This document shows, piece after piece, positions 44,446 to 54,745 of a stretch of 64,000 bases of DNA. The notes beneath the pieces are model-generated. The model made no database searches. It was given only the letters and a program-made list of their open reading frames with translations, and was not told where the DNA came from. Position numbers and translations under genes: made by a program. Numbering within the stretch: position 1 is the first letter of the stretch; each line of letters starts with the position of its first letter. Location of the stretch: contig NZ_PVEN01000003.1 in the NCBI RefSeq assembly GCF_002973525.1, positions 62,001 to 126,000 on the forward strand, read 5' to 3'. The DNA is from Paraburkholderia sp. BL21I4N1 (GTDB taxonomy: Bacteria > Pseudomonadota > Gammaproteobacteria > Burkholderiales > Burkholderiaceae).

Positions 44446-47400
44446 TCAGTGCGCTTCCACGGTCGAAGCCGGAGCGTCCATCTTACCGCGATCGCCCTTG
44501 ACCCGCTCAACGTGCGGTTTCGACCACGAACCGGTGATGGCATATTCGCGCGCGAATGCGTGCGAGACGGATTTGCTGAACGCCAGATCGGCCACCAGCG
44601 CGCCCACGCCGAGCAGCGGATTGATCACGGCCGCCGCGACCACCGCGGCGCCGGCGCTGACCGTCGGCACGATCTGCACGTGCAGATCCTGGGTTTCCTG
44701 GCCGAGGTCGACCGAGCCCTTCATCTCGGCCCGGGCCGGCGCGGTGACCATTTCGAAGTTCTCGGTGCGGCCGATCCCGTCATGGATCTGCGCGGTGCCG
44801 GTGACGTGTTCGAACGGCAGACCTTCGCCGATCACGTCGCGGAAATTCAGCGTGGCGACACGTGCGAGGCTTTGCAGGCTGAGCACGCCGAGCAGCTTGG
44901 CGACGCCCGGATCGACCTTGAGAATCTGGCCGTGGCGCAGGTCGACGGCGAGGTTGCCGTTGAGCGTCGGATAGTCGATCGCGGTCGGGCCGCCGCGCCA
45001 TACCACCTTGCCTGACAGCGAGCCGGCGCCCGCCTTGAGCGTGCGCGGCTGGCCGAAGCGTTCGAGCAGCGCGCCGGCATCTTTAATGTCGAGCTTGAAA
45101 TCGAACACGGTGCGGCGCGGCGTCGTTTCGTCGGCGGCGTTGCCGAGGCCGGTCGAGGTGCGCCAGTTCGCGGTGGCGGTCAGGGTGGCCGCGGGGTTGG
45201 TGATGTCGAGCTTGTCGAGTTGCCAGACCGGCACGCCGTCTTCGGTGAAATTGTGGGCGTCGACTTCGAGGCGGCCAATATCGCGGTCGCGCACGATCAG
45301 CTCGTTGACCACCAGATCGATCGACGGCATGTTTTGCGCCGGCGCCGACATCGCCTGACCGAGCAGGTCCTTGTCGGCGGCCGACGGAATCACCACGCGG
45401 GCGAAGCGCGCCTGCAGCGTGCCCGGCGATTCCTTGTTGGCACCCGGCAGCCACGACACGTGGCCGGACACCTGGTTCGACGCGATGTTCGCCTGCCATT
45501 TGCCGTCGGCATGCGAGGCGCCGACGATGACGCTGTCCCAGTGACGCTTGAGCAGCGTCAGCGTGCCGATGTGCAGCGCGAAGCGGCTCGGCAGGAATTG
45601 CGCGACGGTCGGGTTCGGCGGGGCGGGTGTGGCAACAGCGGCGGCGGGCGCTTCCTTGCTGCGCAGTTGCGTGACGAGCGCGCGCCATGCGTCGGCGTCG
45701 AAGGTGTCGAGGTCGACGGCGGCGATCACGCCGTCGCTCGGCAGGTCGGCCGGCTTGTTGACGCCGATCGCGCCACGCACCACTGTCGGCGGCGACTTGG
45801 GTTCGTATTGCAGCAGATAGGTGGCGGCGACCGGCCCGAAGGCGAGATCGGCGCGCTCCAGACCGGCTTCGCCCGGCGCGGCGGACGGACTCACCGCGAA
45901 GTGCAGCGGCATCGGCGTGCCGACCGGCTTGCCGAACGGCGCGGGGAAGTCGAGCGCGAGACCGGTCAGATCGGAGTTCGCCGTCACTTCGGGCAAACGC
46001 CCTTTGGCACCGTGCAGGTTCAGCGCATAGGGCGCGCTGCCGCTCATGCGTGTCAGCACCTGCGCGGCCGGACCGTGCAGATTGAGGCCGCGCGCGGCGT
46101 CGACGGCGATATGGCCGTTCAGGTCGAGCGCATACGTGCCGTTCTGCTTCAGGCCGCCGTTGGCATGCACGTCGCCGCCGAGGAACTGGCCGGACAGCCG
46201 GTCGACCTGCGCCGTATGTTCGGTGAAACGCACCTTGCCCTTCAGTTGCGACAGCGGCGGCACGTTGTCCACGCTCAGGCGGTTGTTCTGAAAACCGACC
46301 GCGCCTTCCACGGCGATATGCGGCATCGGCGTGCGCGGCACCGTCAGCTTGAGCGCCAGCGACGCGGCGCCTTCCGCATGCAGCTTGTCGGTCTGGTGTT
46401 TGGCCATGATGCCGAGCGAGCTCTGGTTGACGTAGTCGAGCATGTCGGCGAGCGGCCCGCGCGCGTCGCCGTCGATCACGAGGCTCGACGCCTTGGTGCC
46501 GAGATCGTCGATCTTGCCGCTCACGCGCGTCAGCGCCACCCGCTGGTAATGCGCGCGATCGATGTCGAAGCGCAACACGTTCTGCTTCAACGAGAACACG
46601 CCGTCGATGCCGTCCAGCGCCGGCCACACGTTCGGCGTGCCGTTACGCATCTTGCGCGGCGGAAACGGCGACGGGTCGAACTTGCCGCCCTTGAACGGCG
46701 CGACGATCTGAAAGATGCCTGCGCTCGGATCGCGCGAGTAGGGGAACTTGGTCAGATCGCCATGAATTTCGATCGTCGCGCCGTGCGACATGCCGGCCTG
46801 CAGCCCGTGGCCGAGATAGATGCGCAGCTTCTCGCTGATGCTGGTAGGCAGATAACGGACGATGCGCGTCACCTGCGCACGTTCGAAGTTGGCCTTCAGA
46901 TCGAGCGAGCCGCGCCCGTGACCGGGGTTGCTATAACTGGCCGTCGCGGTGGCCGCCGTATCGGCGTTCGAGACCGCGAAGTCGGCCAGCTTGACGGCAA
47001 AACCCGGATGATTCTCGCCGGGCGCCTTCGGCGTGATGGTCCAGTCGGCGCGGCCATGCAGTCGGTCGAGCTTCAGCCGCGGGTCGTCGAACACGCCCGG
47101 CAAGGTGATCGCCACGTTCGAGGTGTCGAGCAGCGCGGTGCCGTGGTTTTCGTCGGCGTCGACGCTGCCCCACAGATTTTCGATGCCGGGAATGCCCGCG
47201 CGCGGGTGATTCAACGGCGTGAGCCCCGGCGGCGGCTCCTGCGCGGCGACGCTGATGCCTTGCAGGTCGCCCTTGAAACGATAACGTTCGATCGGTTCGG
47301 CGCCGCTCGGCTGGCGATCGCCGCCCGCTTCGCCCGACTCCGGTTTGCCGCGCTCCACTTCGATCACGTAGTTCGCCACCATTCCGCGCGGATTGAAGCG

Positions 47401-48636
47401 CACGAGGTTATTCAGCAGACGCCCCGGCAGCGGCAGCGCGCGGCTGAATTCCGCGAGGATGCCCAGATCGACGCGGTCGCCGCTGACGCTGACGAGTTGT
47501 CCGTGCTGCTGCGACGCCTGCCGGTAGCGCCCGTTCAACGTGGTGAGCGCAAGCGTGCGGGTGAGCGGCGTGCCGTCGTCGAGCGGCGGCTGGCCGAGTT
47601 CGGCGTGCAGGTGATTCAGTTGCAGCTTGTAGTCGCCCGGTTCGACTTCGACCTGCCACGAGAAATTAGCCACCGGCACCAGCAGCTTCGGCTGGGTGGG
47701 ACGCACGCGCATCGCGACGTCGGAGCCGGAGAGCTGACCGCGCGCCTGGGTCATGCGGCCGTCGGCGAAGTCGGCCCAGATGGCGTTGTCGATACGCCCG
47801 GCGAACATCTCGATCGGCAGATTGATGTAGCGCGCGAGCGCCGGCAGATCGACCGGCCCAGTCGACATGTACACCTGTCCGGTCCAGTTGATCGGCTTGC
47901 CGATCGCGGAGAGCGGCGTGTGCCGGAAATGCGTGCGGAAATCGAGCGGGCCGTGCAGCACCTGGCCGTCGGCGGGCGCCTGCAGCGCCATGCGGTGTTC
48001 GTAACCGTCGTTGAGAATCGCAATGCGGATGTCGCGCAGCGCGAGTTCCGGCGCGTCGTGCGTGGCGTCGCGCCAGCGCAGCACGCCGCCGCGCACCACG
48101 ATCGCCTGCTGGCGCAGTAGCCACGTGGAGAGCGTGTCGTTGCCGCTGTGGCGGGTTGGGATCGGCACGCCCGCCACCGACATCACGCCGTCGCTGCTGC
48201 GCGACACGAGTACGTCGGGTTGATCGACGATCAGGCTGGACAACGCGGGATGGAATTGCCACAGCGACTTCCACGACAACGTGGCGGTGGCGTGCGGAAT
48301 GGTCAGCGCGGGTTTGCCTTCCGGGTCGCGAATCACCAGATCGGTGACGTCGAGGCCCGGCTGGAAGCCGCTCCAATGGGGCGCCAGCTTGCCGATGGTG
48401 AACTGCGTGTGCAGTTTGTCCGAGACGGTGGCTTCGATACGCGGACGGAACGCGTCGACGCGCGGCAGCAGTACGTAACGCAAGCCGAGAAACAGGCCGG
48501 CCGCGATGAAGTAAAGGACGAGCGCAACCGCGAGGACCACGTGGAAGGTCCGACGCAGCACGATGTGGTCGCTTCCGCTCACTGGCCGGACCTGCCCGGT
48601 TTCGTGCGGGTCGGCGGATTCGTTTCGCTCGGACAT
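44446..48636 (-). CDS. yhdP: YhdP-family AsmA-like envelope lipid-transport protein
   Basis: A 1396-residue protein from the ATG at 48636 (MSERNESADPHETGQVRPVS). One N-terminal transmembrane helix (about residues 32-52, VVLAVALVLYFIAAGLFLGL) anchors a very long periplasmic beta-rich body with repeated AsmA-type strands. The C-terminus includes GAAVVAAAVINPLLGVGALV and SHAFAREYAITGSWSKPHVE, the AsmA_2/YhdP end. E. coli YhdP (about 1260 residues) shuttles phospholipids between inner and outer membranes. It is divergent from glnE with 185 bp between. The gene downstream, the nitrilase, follows by 127 bases. Confidence 0.93.
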   Translation of the reverse strand: MSERNESADPHETGQVRPVSGSDHIVLRRTFHVVLAVALVLYFIAAGLFLGLRYVLLPRVDAFRPRIEATVSDKLHTQFTIGKLAPHWSGFQPGLDVTDLVIRDPEGKPALTIPHATATLSWKSLWQFHPALSSLIVDQPDVLVSRSSDGVMSVAGVPIPTRHSGNDTLSTWLLRQQAIVVRGGVLRWRDATHDAPELALRDIRIAILNDGYEHRMALQAPADGQVLHGPLDFRTHFRHTPLSAIGKPINWTGQVYMSTGPVDLPALARYINLPIEMFAGRIDNAIWADFADGRMTQARGQLSGSDVAMRVRPTQPKLLVPVANFSWQVEVEPGDYKLQLNHLHAELGQPPLDDGTPLTRTLALTTLNGRYRQASQQHGQLVSVSGDRVDLGILAEFSRALPLPGRLLNNLVRFNPRGMVANYVIEVERGKPESGEAGGDRQPSGAEPIERYRFKGDLQGISVAAQEPPPGLTPLNHPRAGIPGIENLWGSVDADENHGTALLDTSNVAITLPGVFDDPRLKLDRLHGRADWTITPKAPGENHPGFAVKLADFAVSNADTAATATASYSNPGHGRGSLDLKANFERAQVTRIVRYLPTSISEKLRIYLGHGLQAGMSHGATIEIHGDLTKFPYSRDPSAGIFQIVAPFKGGKFDPSPFPPRKMRNGTPNVWPALDGIDGVFSLKQNVLRFDIDRAHYQRVALTRVSGKIDDLGTKASSLVIDGDARGPLADMLDYVNQSSLGIMAKHQTDKLHAEGAASLALKLTVPRTPMPHIAVEGAVGFQNNRLSVDNVPPLSQLKGKVRFTEHTAQVDRLSGQFLGGDVHANGGLKQNGTYALDLNGHIAVDAARGLNLHGPAAQVLTRMSGSAPYALNLHGAKGRLPEVTANSDLTGLALDFPAPFGKPVGTPMPLHFAVSPSAAPGEAGLERADLAFGPVAATYLLQYEPKSPPTVVRGAIGVNKPADLPSDGVIAAVDLDTFDADAWRALVTQLRSKEAPAAAVATPAPPNPTVAQFLPSRFALHIGTLTLLKRHWDSVIVGASHADGKWQANIASNQVSGHVSWLPGANKESPGTLQARFARVVIPSAADKDLLGQAMSAPAQNMPSIDLVVNELIVRDRDIGRLEVDAHNFTEDGVPVWQLDKLDITNPAATLTATANWRTSTGLGNAADETTPRRTVFDFKLDIKDAGALLERFGQPRTLKAGAGSLSGKVVWRGGPTAIDYPTLNGNLAVDLRHGQILKVDPGVAKLLGVLSLQSLARVATLNFRDVIGEGLPFEHVTGTAQIHDGIGRTENFEMVTAPARAEMKGSVDLGQETQDLHVQIVPTVSAGAAVVAAAVINPLLGVGALVADLAFSKSVSHAFAREYAITGSWSKPHVERVKGDRGKMDAPASTVEAH

Positions 48637-48821
48637 GCTGCGGCGGGTGGGCGTATGGTAGTTTTGCGAATTAACGACGAAATGTAACACACGGGAAAGC
48701 GCAGGCGGACCTCCTGCAAACCCTGTCTGCATGCCGCCTCGCGACTTGCGCGGGGCCGCCGGACCCATGTGCCACAGCGAAATGAACAAGCTGATCAAGC
48801 AACGAGCGAGCCAGACCCTTG

Positions 48822-51629
48822 ATGACTGACGCAACTCTCCTGAGTTCCACCTTTTCACACTACGCGGCGCGGGCTGCCGCGGCCCGTCCGCAAATCGTGG
48901 CGCACGTGGCGGCGCTGGCCGCCGCGCCGCTTACGCGCGAGCGCATCGACGCGCGTTTCGACGCGTTGTGCGCGGCGGCGGCCGGCGCTGGCGCCGGTTC
49001 GGCAATGGGCGCGCCGTTGAGCGAGGATGCACTCAAACGGGCCTTGCGTCAGTTGCGAACCGAGGTGTTTTGCGCCGTGATGGAGCGCGATCTGGCCGGC
49101 GAGGCGGACGTCGCCGAAGTCACCGGCGCCATGACCGATCTGGCCGAAACGACGATCCAGCGTGCTTTGGCCGTGTTGTCCGCGGATCTCGAAACGCTTT
49201 ATGGCGAGCCGCGCGGACCCGAAGGCGAGCGGCTCGCGCTGGGTGTCGTGGGCATGGGCAAGCTGGGCGGGCGCGAGCTGAACGTGTCGTCGGATATCGA
49301 CCTGATCTTCATTTATGAAGAGGATGGCGAGACGGCAGGCGGCCAACGTTCGCCGATCGCGACGCAGGACTTTTTCACACGCCTCGGCAAACGGCTGATC
49401 GGCGCGCTTGCCGAAGTCACCGCCGACGGCTACGTGTTCCGGGTCGATATGCGGCTGCGGCCGAACGGCGATTCCGGCCCACTGGTGTGCAGCCTCGGCA
49501 TGCTCGAAGAGTATTTCTACGTGCAGGGCCGCGAGTGGGAGCGCTACGCGTGGATCAAGGGCCGGCTCGTGTCCGAAGGCGCGAGCGACGCGGCGCAGCG
49601 ACTGCAGAAGCAGCTGGACGCGATCGTGACGCCGTTCGTCTATCGCCGCTATCTCGACTTCGGCGTGATCAGCGCGATTCGCGCGCTGCATCTGCAGATT
49701 CGTCAGGAGGCGCAGCGCCGCGCGTCGATGCGGCCGGATAAGGCGGACGACATCAAGCTCGGGCGTGGCGGCATCCGCGAAATCGAATTCAGCGCGCAGG
49801 TGTTCCAGTTGATTCGCGGCGGCCAGGACGCCGGTTTCCGCGTCCGTCCGACGCTGGCCGTATTGCGGCACGCGGCGACGCACGGACTGATCGACACGAC
49901 GGTCTGCGTGAAGCTTTCGCAGGCATATCGTTTTCTGCGTGAACTGGAACATCGGCTGCAGTATCGCAACGACGCGCAAACCCATGCGATGCCGGTCGAT
50001 CCCGAAGAGCGCGTGGCGCTCGCCCGCGCGATGGGTTGCGACGACTACGCGGCGTTGATGGCCCGGCTCGACGCGCATCGCGAATTCGTCGAACAGCAGT
50101 TCGACCAGATTTTCGCCGACAAGGTGAGCGGTCGCGACGGCTGCGGCGCGCCCGAAGACGGCGCCGCCGCGTGGGTCTGGAGTAGCGCGCTCGCCGACGA
50201 CAGCGCGGACGACGCGTTGCAGGCACGCCTGATCGAACTCGGCGTGGCCGAACCGGGCGAACTGCTCGCACGGCTGCGCGGCGTGTGGCAGTCGTCGCGC
50301 TACGCGGGGCTCGCCGAGCGCAGCCGGCAACGTTTCGACATCGTCGCGCAGCGGGCGCTGGAAGCCGCGCGCACGCTCGAGCCGCCCGAGCGGCGCGGCG
50401 ATACCGTGGCGCGCTTCTTCGATCTGCTCGAAGCGGTGAGCCGGCGCGGCGCGTATCTTGCGCTGCTGACCGAATATCCGCAGGCGTTGCATCGGGTGCT
50501 GTCGGTGCTGGGCGGGTCGCGCTGGGCGGCCGGCTATCTGATTCGCCATCCGCAACTGCTCGACGAACTGCTCGACGACGAAGCGATCAACAGCCCGTTC
50601 GACTGGCCCGAGTTCAAGCGCACGCTGCGTCTGCGGCTGGCCGCCTCGGACGGCGTCGAACAGCAGATGGACCTGCTGCGGCACGCGCACCAGGCCGAGG
50701 TGTTCCGTATTTTGCTGATCGATCTGGCCGGCAAGCTGAGCGTCGAGCATGTGAGCGACCGGCTCTCCGAACTCGCCGACGCCGTGCTCGACGTCACGCT
50801 CGAAGCGGTCTGGAAGCAATTGCCGAAGCGCCACCGCGAGGTACCGCGCTTCGCGGTGATCGCGTACGGCAAGCTGGGCGGCAAGGAGCTGGGCTACGCG
50901 TCCGACCTCGACGTGATCTTTCTCTACGACGACGCCGACGATGCCGCCGCCGAGATTTACTCCACCTACACCCGCCGCCTCATCACCTGGCTGACGACCG
51001 CGACCGGAGCCGGCACGCTGTTCGACGTCGATCTACGCTTGCGGCCGAACGGCGAATCGGGCCTGCTCGTCACCGATCTCGACGCCTTCCGCCGTTATCA
51101 ACTGCGCGAAGGCGACGCGGCCAATACCGCATGGGTCTGGGAACACCAGGCGCTGACCCGCGCACGTTACTGCGCGGGCGACGCCGAGATCGGCGCGAAA
51201 TTCGAGGCGATCCGCGAACAGGTGCTGACCACGCCGCGCGAAGCCGCGCCGCTCGCCAGGGAGATCGTCGAGATGCGCGAGCGCGTCGAGGCGGGGCATC
51301 CGAACCATACGGCGCTGTTCGACCTGAAGCACGATCGCGGCGGCATGGTCGACATCGAGTTCACCGTGCAGTACTGGGTGCTGCTGCACGCGGCGAAGGA
51401 TCCCGAGCTGATCCGCAATACCGGCAACATCGCCTTGCTGCGGGAAGTGTCGCGCTTCGGTTTGATGAGCGAGGCGGAAGCGGAGACGGTCGGCGCGGCG
51501 TATCGCACTTACCGCAAGTTGCAGCACAAGCTGCGGCTGGACGGAATGGAGAAAGCGCGCGTCGTGCCGGCGCTGGTGGAGACGGAGCGGGAGGCGGTGT
51601 TGGGGTTGTGGGAGCGGGTGTTTGGGTGA
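48822..51629 (+). CDS. glnE: Glutamine synthetase adenylyltransferase/deadenylyltransferase
   Basis: A 935-residue bifunctional enzyme. Two nucleotidyltransferase domains are visible, each with the GxGxxGGxEL/S-DxD pattern: GMGKLGGRELNVSSDIDLIF near residue 142 and AYGKLGGKELGYASDLDVIF near residue 685. The DIKLGRGGIREIEFSAQVFQ region is the conserved GlnE central motif, and DRGGMVDIEFTVQY closes the second half. It attaches or removes AMP on glutamine synthetase in response to PII and glutamine. Start ATG at 48822; TTG just before is unlikely. Confidence 0.96.
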   Translation: MTDATLLSSTFSHYAARAAAARPQIVAHVAALAAAPLTRERIDARFDALCAAAAGAGAGSAMGAPLSEDALKRALRQLRTEVFCAVMERDLAGEADVAEVTGAMTDLAETTIQRALAVLSADLETLYGEPRGPEGERLALGVVGMGKLGGRELNVSSDIDLIFIYEEDGETAGGQRSPIATQDFFTRLGKRLIGALAEVTADGYVFRVDMRLRPNGDSGPLVCSLGMLEEYFYVQGREWERYAWIKGRLVSEGASDAAQRLQKQLDAIVTPFVYRRYLDFGVISAIRALHLQIRQEAQRRASMRPDKADDIKLGRGGIREIEFSAQVFQLIRGGQDAGFRVRPTLAVLRHAATHGLIDTTVCVKLSQAYRFLRELEHRLQYRNDAQTHAMPVDPEERVALARAMGCDDYAALMARLDAHREFVEQQFDQIFADKVSGRDGCGAPEDGAAAWVWSSALADDSADDALQARLIELGVAEPGELLARLRGVWQSSRYAGLAERSRQRFDIVAQRALEAARTLEPPERRGDTVARFFDLLEAVSRRGAYLALLTEYPQALHRVLSVLGGSRWAAGYLIRHPQLLDELLDDEAINSPFDWPEFKRTLRLRLAASDGVEQQMDLLRHAHQAEVFRILLIDLAGKLSVEHVSDRLSELADAVLDVTLEAVWKQLPKRHREVPRFAVIAYGKLGGKELGYASDLDVIFLYDDADDAAAEIYSTYTRRLITWLTTATGAGTLFDVDLRLRPNGESGLLVTDLDAFRRYQLREGDAANTAWVWEHQALTRARYCAGDAEIGAKFEAIREQVLTTPREAAPLAREIVEMRERVEAGHPNHTALFDLKHDRGGMVDIEFTVQYWVLLHAAKDPELIRNTGNIALLREVSRFGLMSEAEAETVGAAYRTYRKLQHKLRLDGMEKARVVPALVETEREAVLGLWERVFG

Positions 51630-51793
51630 GGCGGACGGGGTTTCGCGCCGCAGTCACCTCTGGCGGGAGTGAGCGGGGCGTTGACGCGCCTCGCTGCGTC
51701 TGGCGGCGCGATGTTTCACCGTAGCCGCCGGTGCCACGTTCGCGCGGCACGACCGGCCAGGGCGGCTGCCTTGGCCAAGCCCCACCCCTGGTA

Positions 51794-53464
51794 CTAAGCC
51801 GCCAGCATTTCCTTCGCGTGCTTGCGGGTGGTCGGCGTGATCTCCAGGCCGCCGAGCATGCGCGCGACTTCCTCTACACGGCTCGCCTTGTCGAGCGACG
51901 TGACGCTGCTCACCGTGCCGCCCTTGCCGTTGCCCGCTTTCGCAACCTGGAAATGATGGTCGCCGCGCGCCGCGACTTGCGGCAGATGAGTCACGCAGAG
52001 CACCTGGCGTGCTTGCCCGAGCTGATGCAGCAGCCGTCCGACCACTTCGGCGACGCCGCCGCCGATACCCGTATCCACTTCGTCGAAAATCAGCGTGGGC
52101 GTCGGGCTGGCCGCGCTGGCGATCACGGCCAGCGCCAGGCTGATCCGCGCCAGTTCGCCACCTGAAGCCACTTTGGCGAGCGGCCGCAGCGGCACGCCCG
52201 CATGACCGGCCACGCGGAATTCGATCTGTTCGAGCCCATGCGCGCCGCCTTCGGGCAGCGGCACCAGCGCGACTTCGAAGCTGCCGCCTTTCATCGACAA
52301 TTCCTGCATGCCGGTGGTGACCGCCGCGCCCAAGGCCTTGCCGGCCTTGGTGCGCGCCTTGGACAGTTTTTTCGCTTCGGCGAGGAAGGTTTCTTTGGCC
52401 TTGGCTTCGGCGGCGTGCAGGCTGTCGAGGTCGGCGGCGGCGTCGAGCGCGGCCAGTTGCGCGCGCCGCGCTTCGTGTTCTTCAGGCAGCGTTTCCGGTT
52501 TCAGGCGGAATTTGCGGGCCGCCGAATGCAACGCGTCGAGGCGTTTTTCGACCTGCGCCAGCCGGTCCGGGTCGAGTTCGAGCTTTTGCGCGTAATGGCT
52601 CAGCGAATACGCGGCTTCCTGCAACTGGATCTCGGCGGGTTCGAGCGCGGCCAGCACGTCGTTCAACGCCGGGTCGATCTCGGCCAGGTCGCGCACTTTC
52701 GAAACGATCGACGCCAGATGCGTGATCATCGCCTCGTCCGATTCCGACAGCGCGCCGAGCGCGCCTTGCACGCCGTCGATCAGATTCGCCGAGTGCGACA
52801 GCCGGCGGTGCTCGCTGTTGACCTCTTCCCATTCGCCCGGCTGCGGCGCGAGCTTGTCCAGTTCGGTGAGCTGCCACGCGAGACGCTCGCGCTCCAGTTG
52901 CAATTCGCGGTCGCGCGTTTGCGCATGTTCGACGGCCTGCACCTTCTCGCGCCATGTGCGCCAGGCGCGTGTGACGATCGCCGCGGTGTCGGTCAGGCCG
53001 GCGTGCGTGTCGAACAGCTCGCGCTGCGCGTCCGGGCGCATCAGCAACTGGTGCGCGTGCTGGCCGTGAATGTCCACCAGCATCTCGCCGACCTCGCGCA
53101 ACTGCGTGAGCGTGGCCGCGGTGCCGTTGATGAACGCCCGCGAGCGGCCGTTGGCGTCCACCACGCGGCGCAGCATCACGGTGCCGCCGTGCTGGCCGTC
53201 GTCGGCGGCTGCGCCGAACGCCTGCTGATCGAGCCACTGTTCGACCTGCGCGTGAATCTCGAACTCCGCGGTGATGTCCGCGCGGCTCTCGCCGGTGCGC
53301 ACGACGTTCGCATCGGCGCGGGCGCCGAGCGCGAGCGCCAGCGCGTCGATCAGGATCGACTTGCCGGCGCCGGTTTCGCCGGAGAAAACGGTAAAGCCGC
53401 TGTCGAATTCGAGGTCGAGCGCGGCGACGATGACGAAGTCGCGTATCGAGAGGTGGCGCAGCAT
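51794..53464 (-). CDS. recN: DNA repair protein RecN
   Basis: A 556-residue SMC-like ATPase. N-terminal MLRHLSIRDFVIVAALDLEF, with Walker A SGETGAGKSILIDALALALG near residue 30. The central ~250 residues are coiled-coil-like (Leu/Glu/Arg/Gln heptads). The C-terminal ABC signature LASGGELARISLALAVIAS-like (KVASGGELARISLALAVIAS) is followed by Walker B LIFDEVDTGIGGGVAEVVGR. It holds and processes double-strand breaks for RecA repair. It follows nadK by 72 bases on the same strand. Confidence 0.97.
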   Translation of the reverse strand: MLRHLSIRDFVIVAALDLEFDSGFTVFSGETGAGKSILIDALALALGARADANVVRTGESRADITAEFEIHAQVEQWLDQQAFGAAADDGQHGGTVMLRRVVDANGRSRAFINGTAATLTQLREVGEMLVDIHGQHAHQLLMRPDAQRELFDTHAGLTDTAAIVTRAWRTWREKVQAVEHAQTRDRELQLERERLAWQLTELDKLAPQPGEWEEVNSEHRRLSHSANLIDGVQGALGALSESDEAMITHLASIVSKVRDLAEIDPALNDVLAALEPAEIQLQEAAYSLSHYAQKLELDPDRLAQVEKRLDALHSAARKFRLKPETLPEEHEARRAQLAALDAAADLDSLHAAEAKAKETFLAEAKKLSKARTKAGKALGAAVTTGMQELSMKGGSFEVALVPLPEGGAHGLEQIEFRVAGHAGVPLRPLAKVASGGELARISLALAVIASAASPTPTLIFDEVDTGIGGGVAEVVGRLLHQLGQARQVLCVTHLPQVAARGDHHFQVAKAGNGKGGTVSSVTSLDKASRVEEVARMLGGLEITPTTRKHAKEMLAA

Positions 53465-53536
53465 GGAGGTGGTCTGGTGAGCTTGAGATTCGGGGTTCGG
53501 CAGCGGCGGCGTCGCGTTGCTGGGGCTGCTCGCGGC

Positions 53537-54439
53537 TCAGGGCTTGGTGTCTTCTTCGTGCGACGGGTATTCGTTCCAGTGCAGCTTCTTGCGCAACGTC
53601 GCGAAGAAGCTGTAGCCGACCGGATGCAGCATGGGCACCGTATGGCGCGAGCGGCGCACTTCGATCGTGTCGCTCAATTCGAGCGAGGTGAACGACTGCA
53701 TGTCGAAGTTCACGTTGACCTCGCGGCCGGACACGATCTGGATGCTCACCTTCGAGTCGTCCGGCAGCACGATTGGCCGATTCGACAGCGCATGCGGCGC
53801 GATCGGCACCAGCACGATGCCCTGCAATTGCGGATGCAGGATCGGTCCTTGCGAGGAGAGCGCGTAAGCGGTCGAGCCGGTGGGCGTGGCGACAATCAGG
53901 CCGTCCGAGCGCTGGTTGTACATGAAGCGCCCGTCGACCGAGACATGCAGTTCCGCCATACCCGAAAAGCCGCTGCGATTGACCACCACGTCGTTGAAGG
54001 CCAGCGCGTGATAGATGGGGCTGCCGTTGCGCATGATGCGCGCCTCCAGCAGCACGCGCTCCTCGCGTTCGAAATTGCCCGCCAGCATTTGCGGCACGAT
54101 CTCGCGCATGTCGGAGATCGGAATGTCGGTAATGAAACCGAGCCGGCCGTGATTGATGCCGATCAGCGGCGTGCGGTAGGGCGCGAGTTGGCGGCCGATG
54201 CCGAGCATGGTGCCGTCGCCGCCCAGCACGACGGCCACGTCCGCGCGCGCGCCGATCTCGGCGGGACGCAGCGCCGGATAGTCGGTGACGCCAATTTCGG
54301 CGGCGGTGTCGGCTTCGAATACGACCTCGAAGCCGCGTTTTGCGATGCACGAGGCGAGCGCGGTCAGCGGCTCGACGATGCCCGGCGTATTGTTGCGCCC
54401 GACGAGCGCGACGGTCTTGAACTGGCTGGTCACTTGCAT
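53537..54439 (-). CDS. nadK: NAD kinase
   Basis: A 300-residue enzyme from the ATG at 54439 ([20 protein letters not shown]). It phosphorylates NAD+ to NADP+. Motifs: [18 protein letters not shown] (GGDG) around residue 67, [14 protein letters not shown], and [20 protein letters not shown] with the catalytic region. Divergent from hrcA. The nadK-recN pair is conserved in many proteobacteria. Confidence 0.97.
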   Translation of the reverse strand: MQVTSQFKTVALVGRNNTPGIVEPLTALASCIAKRGFEVVFEADTAAEIGVTDYPALRPAEIGARADVAVVLGGDGTMLGIGRQLAPYRTPLIGINHGRLGFITDIPISDMREIVPQMLAGNFEREERVLLEARIMRNGSPIYHALAFNDVVVNRSGFSGMAELHVSVDGRFMYNQRSDGLIVATPTGSTAYALSSQGPILHPQLQGIVLVPIAPHALSNRPIVLPDDSKVSIQIVSGREVNVNFDMQSFTSLELSDTIEVRRSRHTVPMLHPVGYSFFATLRKKLHWNEYPSHEEDTKP

Positions 54440-54745
54440 GCCGGCATTACACCATAGGTAGGGCCTGAAAAGAACCGCTGACAGACCCGGTAGCGGGCCG
54501 GCGCGGGTGGGCTGACGGCGTATTTGGCGATTATCGTTAGAATGGTGAAGCGTTGATGACATGCGTGCCGGTTAGAGTGGCACGGCACGCCCTTGTCGAG
54601 GCGGCGGTCCGAGCGTCGGACCGCGCGCCGGCTCACGCAACGGATCGAAGATAAAGCGGCGCCTGGACGAGCCATGGCGCATTCGTCAACGGTGAGCGCC
54701 GTTAGCGCTCGCGGTAGTCGTGTCATTAAGCTAAAATTTTTCGTC
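54440..54745. other. Intergenic region between divergent nadK and hrcA
   Basis: 306 bp with no credible gene. It contains one CIRCE-like half-site, TTAGCGCTC (54702-54710), but the partner GAGTGCTAA at the expected 9-base spacing is absent. A TAAAAT hexamer lies at 54732-54737, 9 bases ahead of the hrcA ATG. Confidence 0.55.

Noticed and set aside
45220..48120. A 966-codon open frame on the plus strand opposite yhdP
   Set aside because: High-GC mirror frame: Arg/Gln/Gly/Ala-rich without domains, fully antisense to a well-recognised AsmA-like gene. The same reasoning removes similar frames opposite glnE (48855-50834), dnaK (58921-61068), secD (17256-19301) and recN (52202-54457).
54702..54730. 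CIRCE operator ahead of hrcA
   Set aside because: TTAGCGCTC matches the left half, but the right half at 9-base spacing (GTGTCATTA) does not match GAGTGCTAA, so a functional operator cannot be claimed.
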